A stretch of 64,000 nt of DNA from positions 179,296 through 243,295 of the forward strand of contig NZ_WNXX01000005.1 in NCBI RefSeq assembly GCF_009733795.1, read 5' to 3'. The translations under genes and the position numbers were made by a program. Positions within the stretch are counted from its first letter, which is position 1; each line of letters opens with the position of its first letter. The notes beneath the pieces were generated by a model. The model had not been told where the DNA came from, ran no database searches, and saw nothing but the letters and a program-made list of their open reading frames with translations. Source of the DNA: Actinotalea caeni. GTDB taxonomy: Bacteria; Actinomycetota; Actinomycetes; Actinomycetales; Beutenbergiaceae. This document shows, piece by piece, positions 60,303-64,000 of this stretch.

Positions 60303-61178
60303 ATGACTGCCGACGCCGCACAGGCCCTTCAGCTCACCCTCGACGGGCGGGAGGTGGCGCGCTACCACGACGGCGCGGACCTCGCCCCCGAGCTCTCGCC
60401 CCGCCCCTACCTGCACCCCGTGCGCACGCCCGCGGGCGAGATCCTCACCGAGACCTGGCCCGAGGACCACCGCCACCACTACGGCGTCAGCGCCGCGGTC
60501 GTCGACGTGAACGGCAGCACGTACTGGGGTGGCGCGTCCTACGTCGACGGCACCGGGTACGTGCTGCTGCCGAACCAGGGCCGCCAGACCGGCAGCACCC
60601 CCGAGGTCGAGACCGCCGCCGGCCGCACGACGCTGCGGCAGCGGCTCGGCTGGACCTCCGCCGAGGGCGTCGAGCAGATCCAGGAGGACCGCGAGGTCCG
60701 GCTCGCGGCCCACGCCGACGCCCACCTGCTGACGTGGCGCAGCAGCCTGCACGCCATGAGCGACCTGACGATCGGCTCCCCCGCGACCCGGGGACGCACC
60801 GGCGCCGGCTACGGCGGGCTGTTCTGGCGGGTCGGACCCGCCGCACCCACCGAGGTCCGGGTCGCGACCGCGGACGGCGTCGTGGCCGGCGAGCAGGCGG
60901 CGCTCGGCGCCGTCGGGCGCTGGCTCACCCTGACCCAGCACCGCGCCGGCGGGCCCGTCACGCTGCTGCTCGCGCAGCCCGAGGACGCGCTGCTGCCGTG
61001 GTTCGTGCGCGTCAGCGGTTACGTCGGCGCCGGTCCCGCGGTGGCGTGGGAGCGCACGGTGCCGCTCGGGCAGGGCGAGACCTGGGACCTGCACCTGTGG
61101 GCCGCGCTCGTCGACTCCGAGATCGACGACGCGACCGCCGACCGTCTCCACCGCGACCTGAAGGACCTCGCCGCATGA
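60303..61178 (+). CDS. PmoA-family protein (DUF6807)
   Basis: The 291-aa protein matches the so-called PmoA family (now DUF6807), unrelated to methane oxidation: PYLHPVRTPAGEILTETWPE, DHRHHYGVSAAVVDVNGSTY, GGLFWRVGP and RVSGYVGAGPAVAWERT. It is predicted to be a beta-sandwich, possibly carbohydrate-binding, and is regularly encoded with Gfo/Idh oxidoreductases. The ATG lies close to a TAGACT -10 box overlapping the operator, so the mRNA may be leaderless. Its stop overlaps the next start (ATGA). Confidence 0.85.
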   Translation: MTADAAQALQLTLDGREVARYHDGADLAPELSPRPYLHPVRTPAGEILTETWPEDHRHHYGVSAAVVDVNGSTYWGGASYVDGTGYVLLPNQGRQTGSTPEVETAAGRTTLRQRLGWTSAEGVEQIQEDREVRLAAHADAHLLTWRSSLHAMSDLTIGSPATRGRTGAGYGGLFWRVGPAAPTEVRVATADGVVAGEQAALGAVGRWLTLTQHRAGGPVTLLLAQPEDALLPWFVRVSGYVGAGPAVAWERTVPLGQGETWDLHLWAALVDSEIDDATADRLHRDLKDLAA

Positions 61179-62305
61179 CCACCACCTTCGCCGTGCTCGG
61201 CATCCACGGCTACGGCCGCTACCACCTCGCCGAGATCGCCCGGCTGCAGGCCGAGGGGCTGGCCGAGGTCGTCGCCGTCGCCGACCCCCGTGGCGCCGAC
61301 GGCGCCGAGCACCTCCCAGCCGGCGTGCCCTGCTACGCCGACCTCGACGAGCTGCTCGCGCACGTCGTCCCGGACGTGGTCACGCTCGCGACGCCGATCC
61401 ACACCCACGCGCCGCTCGCGATCACCGCGCTGCGCGCCGGTGCGCACGTGCTCGTCGAGAAGCCGACGACCGCGACGCTCGCCGAGCTCACCGAGCTCGT
61501 GCAGACCTCGCAGGAGACCGGTCGGGTCGTGCAGGTCGGCTTCCAGAGCTTCGGGTCCCACGCCTACCCCGAGATCCAGCGGCTGGTGGAGTCCGGCACG
61601 ATCGGCGAGCTGACGGGCCTCGGCGGCGTCGGTACGTGGAGCCGCGCGCTGTCCTACTACCAGCGCTCCCGGTGGGCCGGCACCCGTGTGCTCGACGGCG
61701 TCCCGGTCGTCGACGGCGTGGTCACCAACCCCCTCGCCCACTGCGTCGCGACCGCGCTGAAGATCGCCGGTGCGCCGCGCGCCGAGGACGTCGCGAGCGT
61801 CGACCTCGAGCTCTACCACGCCCACGACATCGAGGCCGACGACACCTCGAGCGTGCGCGTGACCACGACCGCCGGCACGCGGCTGACCTTCGGGCTCACG
61901 CTCGCGGGTCCGGGCCACACGCCGCCGACGATCATCGTGCAGGGCACGCGTGGCGAGCTGGTGTTCTCCTACACCGACGACCGGCTCTGGACCCGCACGG
62001 CCGACGGCGAGACCCAGACGCGCTTCGAGCGCACCGGGATGCTGCGCAACCTCGTCGAGCACCTCACCGAGGGTGTGCCGCTGCTGGCGCCCGCCGAGGA
62101 CACCGGCGCGTTCATGCGGGTGCTCGAGGCGGTCCGCACGGCACCCGACCCGGCGCCGGTCGACCCGGCCTACGTCACGTGGCTCGGCGAGGGCGACGAG
62201 AGCTACCCGGTGATCGCCGACATCGAGACCTGGTGCGCGCGCGCCGCCGCCGAGCACAAGCTGTTCAGCGAGCTCGGCGCACCCTGGGCGGGCCCGCGCG
62301 GCTGA
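61175..62305 (+). CDS. Gfo/Idh/MocA-family oxidoreductase
   Basis: The 376-aa protein has a Rossmann start FAVLGIHGYGRYHLAEI, the conserved VTLATPIHTHAPLAITALRA, catalytic VLVEKPTTATLAEL and a substrate domain with GGVGTWSRALSYYQRSRW. Its GIHGYG glycine pattern is slightly unusual for the family. It should oxidise a sugar or sugar acid with NAD(P). It is coupled to the PmoA-like gene by a 4-bp overlap and ends 14 bp from the convergent rsmD gene. Confidence 0.9.
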   Translation: MTTTFAVLGIHGYGRYHLAEIARLQAEGLAEVVAVADPRGADGAEHLPAGVPCYADLDELLAHVVPDVVTLATPIHTHAPLAITALRAGAHVLVEKPTTATLAELTELVQTSQETGRVVQVGFQSFGSHAYPEIQRLVESGTIGELTGLGGVGTWSRALSYYQRSRWAGTRVLDGVPVVDGVVTNPLAHCVATALKIAGAPRAEDVASVDLELYHAHDIEADDTSSVRVTTTAGTRLTFGLTLAGPGHTPPTIIVQGTRGELVFSYTDDRLWTRTADGETQTRFERTGMLRNLVEHLTEGVPLLAPAEDTGAFMRVLEAVRTAPDPAPVDPAYVTWLGEGDESYPVIADIETWCARAAAEHKLFSELGAPWAGPRG

Positions 62306-62318
62306 GCGGCGCCGTCGG

Positions 62319-62885
62319 TCAGCGACCCACGCCGCCGGTGGCGGTCGCGAACCACAGCGTGGTCTCGCCGTAGGCCTTGGACCCGTCGGGCTCCAGGCCG
62401 TCGGGCCACTGCGGCTCCTGCGCGCGGCTGGACTGCTCGAGGACGACGTAGGCGTCCGGAGCCAGCCACCCCGGTCGCACGAGCAGCCGCAGCACGCGAT
62501 CGACCCCCATCTCGTAGGGCGGGTCGAGGAAGACCAGCGTCGAGGTCCGAGTGGGCGCCGGGCCGGCCAGCAGCTGCTCGACCTTGCGCCCGATCACGCG
62601 CACCCGGTCGGCGAAGCCGAGCACGCTCGCGTTGGAGCGGCACACCGCGACCGCGGTGCGCGAGGAGTCGACGAGCACGGCGGACACGGCGCCGCGCGAG
62701 AGCGCCTCGAGGCCCAGCGCCCCGGAGCCGGCGTAGAGGTCGAGGACGCGGGCGCCGTCGACGACCCCCAGGTGGTCGAGGCGCGAGAACAGCGCCTCGC
62801 GCACCCGGTCGCTCGTGGGTCGCGTGCCGGTCGCGGGCACGGCGAGCCGGCGCCCGCCCACGCTGCCGCCGACGATGCGCGTCAC
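62319..62885 (-). CDS. rsmD: 16S rRNA (guanine(966)-N(2))-methyltransferase
   Basis: RsmD (188 aa) methylates G966 of 16S rRNA using SAM. It begins TRIVGGSVGGRRLAVPATGT and contains TRPTSDRVREALFSRL, the SAM-binding VLDLYAGSGALGLEALSRGA and the catalytic LVFLDPPYEMG. The GTG at 62885 overlaps the stop of the upstream membrane protein gene by 4 bp. In most actinobacteria it is directly followed by coaD; here a sugar-acid cassette intervenes. Confidence 0.95.
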   Translation of the reverse strand: MTRIVGGSVGGRRLAVPATGTRPTSDRVREALFSRLDHLGVVDGARVLDLYAGSGALGLEALSRGAVSAVLVDSSRTAVAVCRSNASVLGFADRVRVIGRKVEQLLAGPAPTRTSTLVFLDPPYEMGVDRVLRLLVRPGWLAPDAYVVLEQSSRAQEPQWPDGLEPDGSKAYGETTLWFATATGGVGR

Positions 62886-64000
62886 GGGCGCCTCCCCTCG
62901 GCCGCCTGGGCGAAGAGGCCCTTCGGGTCGGGCACGTGGGTCGCGATCGCGACCGCGATCGCCGTCGCGGCCACCTGCCACATCAGCAGCACCGCGGGCT
63001 CGGCCACCGCCACGAGCCCCAGCACGAGCGGGATGAGGCAGATGACGACGACGTCCGGGCCCTTGGAGACCGTGCCCAGCAGCCCCGGCGGGATCGGCGG
63101 GCCCATCGGGTTGGCGACCAGCGGCTTCGACCAGTCGGTGGGCTTGCGGTAGGCGCCGCGGACGGCGCCGGCTGCGAGCACCGGGCCCGCGACGAGCGCG
63201 AGCGGCAGCCAGGTGAGCACGTCGAGCCCGCTCAGCGCGGCCCACGCGCCGACGACGACCAGCGTCCAGAGCGTCATGACGGCGGCCGGCCACACGAGCC
63301 GCACCCGGCGCACCTGCGACGCCTCGATCGCGAAGACCCGGTCGAGCACCGGCGCCATCTCCGCACGCCGCGCACCCTCGGTGGTGGCGAGCGCGGCCGC
63401 GTAGCCGGAGCCGATCAGCGCCGCCGCGACGGCCCACCCCGGCCAGCCGGCGAGCGTGACCACGACCGGGACGAGCGCCCACACGACGACGGCGATCACG
63501 TGCCGCCGCGACCGCAGCGTCAGCACGGCGTCACCGGTCACCAGGGCCGACACCGGGCCGCGCACCCAGGCGAGATCGACCGAGCGGCTGCGCGCGTCGC
63601 GCTGCGCGGTGATCGTCAGCGCCCGCCCCAGCTCGCGCGTGTCGAGCGAGGTGACCGCCCCGGCCGCGTAGGCCGTCACCGCCCCGCGTGCGCGGAGCTC
63701 GGCCCCCGAGATCGCGTCGAGCCGTCGGTCGGTGTCGACGAGCAGCAGCACCGCGACGAGCGCGAGCACGACGCCGCCCGCGACGAGCGCAGCGACCGGC
63801 ACCGCGGGCGGGGCGCCCGGGTCGAGGAGCACGACGAGCAGGGCGAGCAGCGGCGCCGCGACCGTCAGCGACTCCCCCACGACGACAGCGGGGTGGACCG
63901 ACCGGCCCAGACCCGCGACCTGGGTGCGCGCGACGGCGAGGACGGCCACCGGGCCCAGCGCGGCGCCCGCCGCGGCCGCGGGCGCCGCGGCGCTGCCGCC
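62882..64000 (-). CDS. DUF6297-like multi-pass membrane protein, 5' end outside the window
   Basis: At least 372 codons are present and the frame stays open to the window edge, so the N-terminus is missing. About eight hydrophobic segments are visible (SLTVAAPLLALLVVLL; AVVVWALVPVVVTLAGWPGW; AVMTLWTLVVVGAWAALSGL; WQVAATAIAVAIATHV). The segment YRKPTDWSKPLVANPMG is typical of the DUF6297 family, large actinobacterial membrane proteins often encoded next to an ABC ATPase. The stop overlaps the rsmD start (GTGA). A GTG at 63949 could be an internal start, but nothing indicates it is the true one. Confidence 0.72.
   Translation of the reverse strand, partial: GGSAAAPAAAAGAALGPVAVLAVARTQVAGLGRSVHPAVVVGESLTVAAPLLALLVVLLDPGAPPAVPVAALVAGGVVLALVAVLLLVDTDRRLDAISGAELRARGAVTAYAAGAVTSLDTRELGRALTITAQRDARSRSVDLAWVRGPVSALVTGDAVLTLRSRRHVIAVVVWALVPVVVTLAGWPGWAVAAALIGSGYAAALATTEGARRAEMAPVLDRVFAIEASQVRRVRLVWPAAVMTLWTLVVVGAWAALSGLDVLTWLPLALVAGPVLAAGAVRGAYRKPTDWSKPLVANPMGPPIPPGLLGTVSKGPDVVVICLIPLVLGLVAVAEPAVLLMWQVAATAIAVAIATHVPDPKGLFAQAAEGRRP

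Overview
The window is about 64 kb of very GC-rich chromosomal DNA with strong G/C bias at third codon positions, many GTG starts and many 4-bp ATGA/GTGA gene overlaps. Actinobacterial markers are mycobacterial-type LigD (Pol-PE-Lig) with Ku, RNase E with long disordered arms, SepIVA next to coaD, a DUF222/HNH (13E12-type) protein, a SAM-IV-like riboswitch and DosS/DosR-like regulators. Overall it looks like a Micrococcales, Cellulomonas-like chromosome. That placement is inference from gene content, not a database result.

Layout. 1-4.4 kb: non-homologous end joining (ku on minus, ligD on plus) with two families of short repeats in the flanking gaps. 4.4-9.2 kb: small membrane or low-complexity proteins, a Rieske lipoprotein, a frameshifted HhH protein, a Gfo/Idh oxidoreductase and a YbjQ-like protein. 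9.2-12.7 kb: a DesK/DesR-like two-component system translationally coupled to an ABC exporter; the kinase carries two frameshifts. 12.8-15.1 kb: a small Cys-rich protein, a MerR regulator and a divergent imine-reductase-like gene with a MerR-type promoter, then an SRPBCC protein. 15.1-20.0 kb: tRNA-Ala, a phosphatase, rsfS, a disordered membrane protein, nadD and proA. 20.0-26.9 kb: accessory genes that separate proA from proB. They are an LLM monooxygenase behind a SAM-IV-like riboswitch and a cysteine-rich leader peptide, an HNH protein behind an SOS box, a membrane protein with a TIR-like tail, and an ECF sigma/anti-sigma pair. 26.9-30.4 kb: proB, obgE, rpmA, rplU. 30.5-38 kb: an MFS exporter, peptidase E, an unknown membrane protein and rne. 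38.3-47.6 kb: cydABDC, a GAF histidine kinase, an M20 dipeptidase and a DosR-like regulator. 47.7-50.7 kb: a LacI regulator with KDPG aldolase and KDG kinase. 50.7-53.3 kb: a three-gene module resembling type VII secretion substrates. 53.4-57.9 kb: the alkZ-like, mutM, rnc, DUF177, sepIVA, coaD block. 58.0-62.3 kb: a sugar-acid cassette (UxaA, ThuA, PmoA-like, Gfo/Idh) around a 26-bp LacI-type palindrome. 62.3-64 kb: rsmD and a DUF6297-like membrane protein cut by the window edge.

How the genes work together. NHEJ (Ku/LigD) and base-excision repair (MutM, AlkZ-like) represent genome maintenance. The rplU-rpmA-obg-proB and proA-nadD-rsfS blocks are normally close together in actinobacteria, as are rsmD and coaD. 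In both places an accessory segment seems to have been inserted. The most notable regulatory structure is the region before the LLM gene (21.1-21.6 kb): a promoter, a riboswitch starting at the predicted transcription start, a peptide with five Cys codons in its last eleven residues, and a potential RBS-masking pairing. The least understood protein systems are the WXG-motif module at 50.7-53.3 kb and the TIR-like membrane protein at 23.7-25.5 kb.
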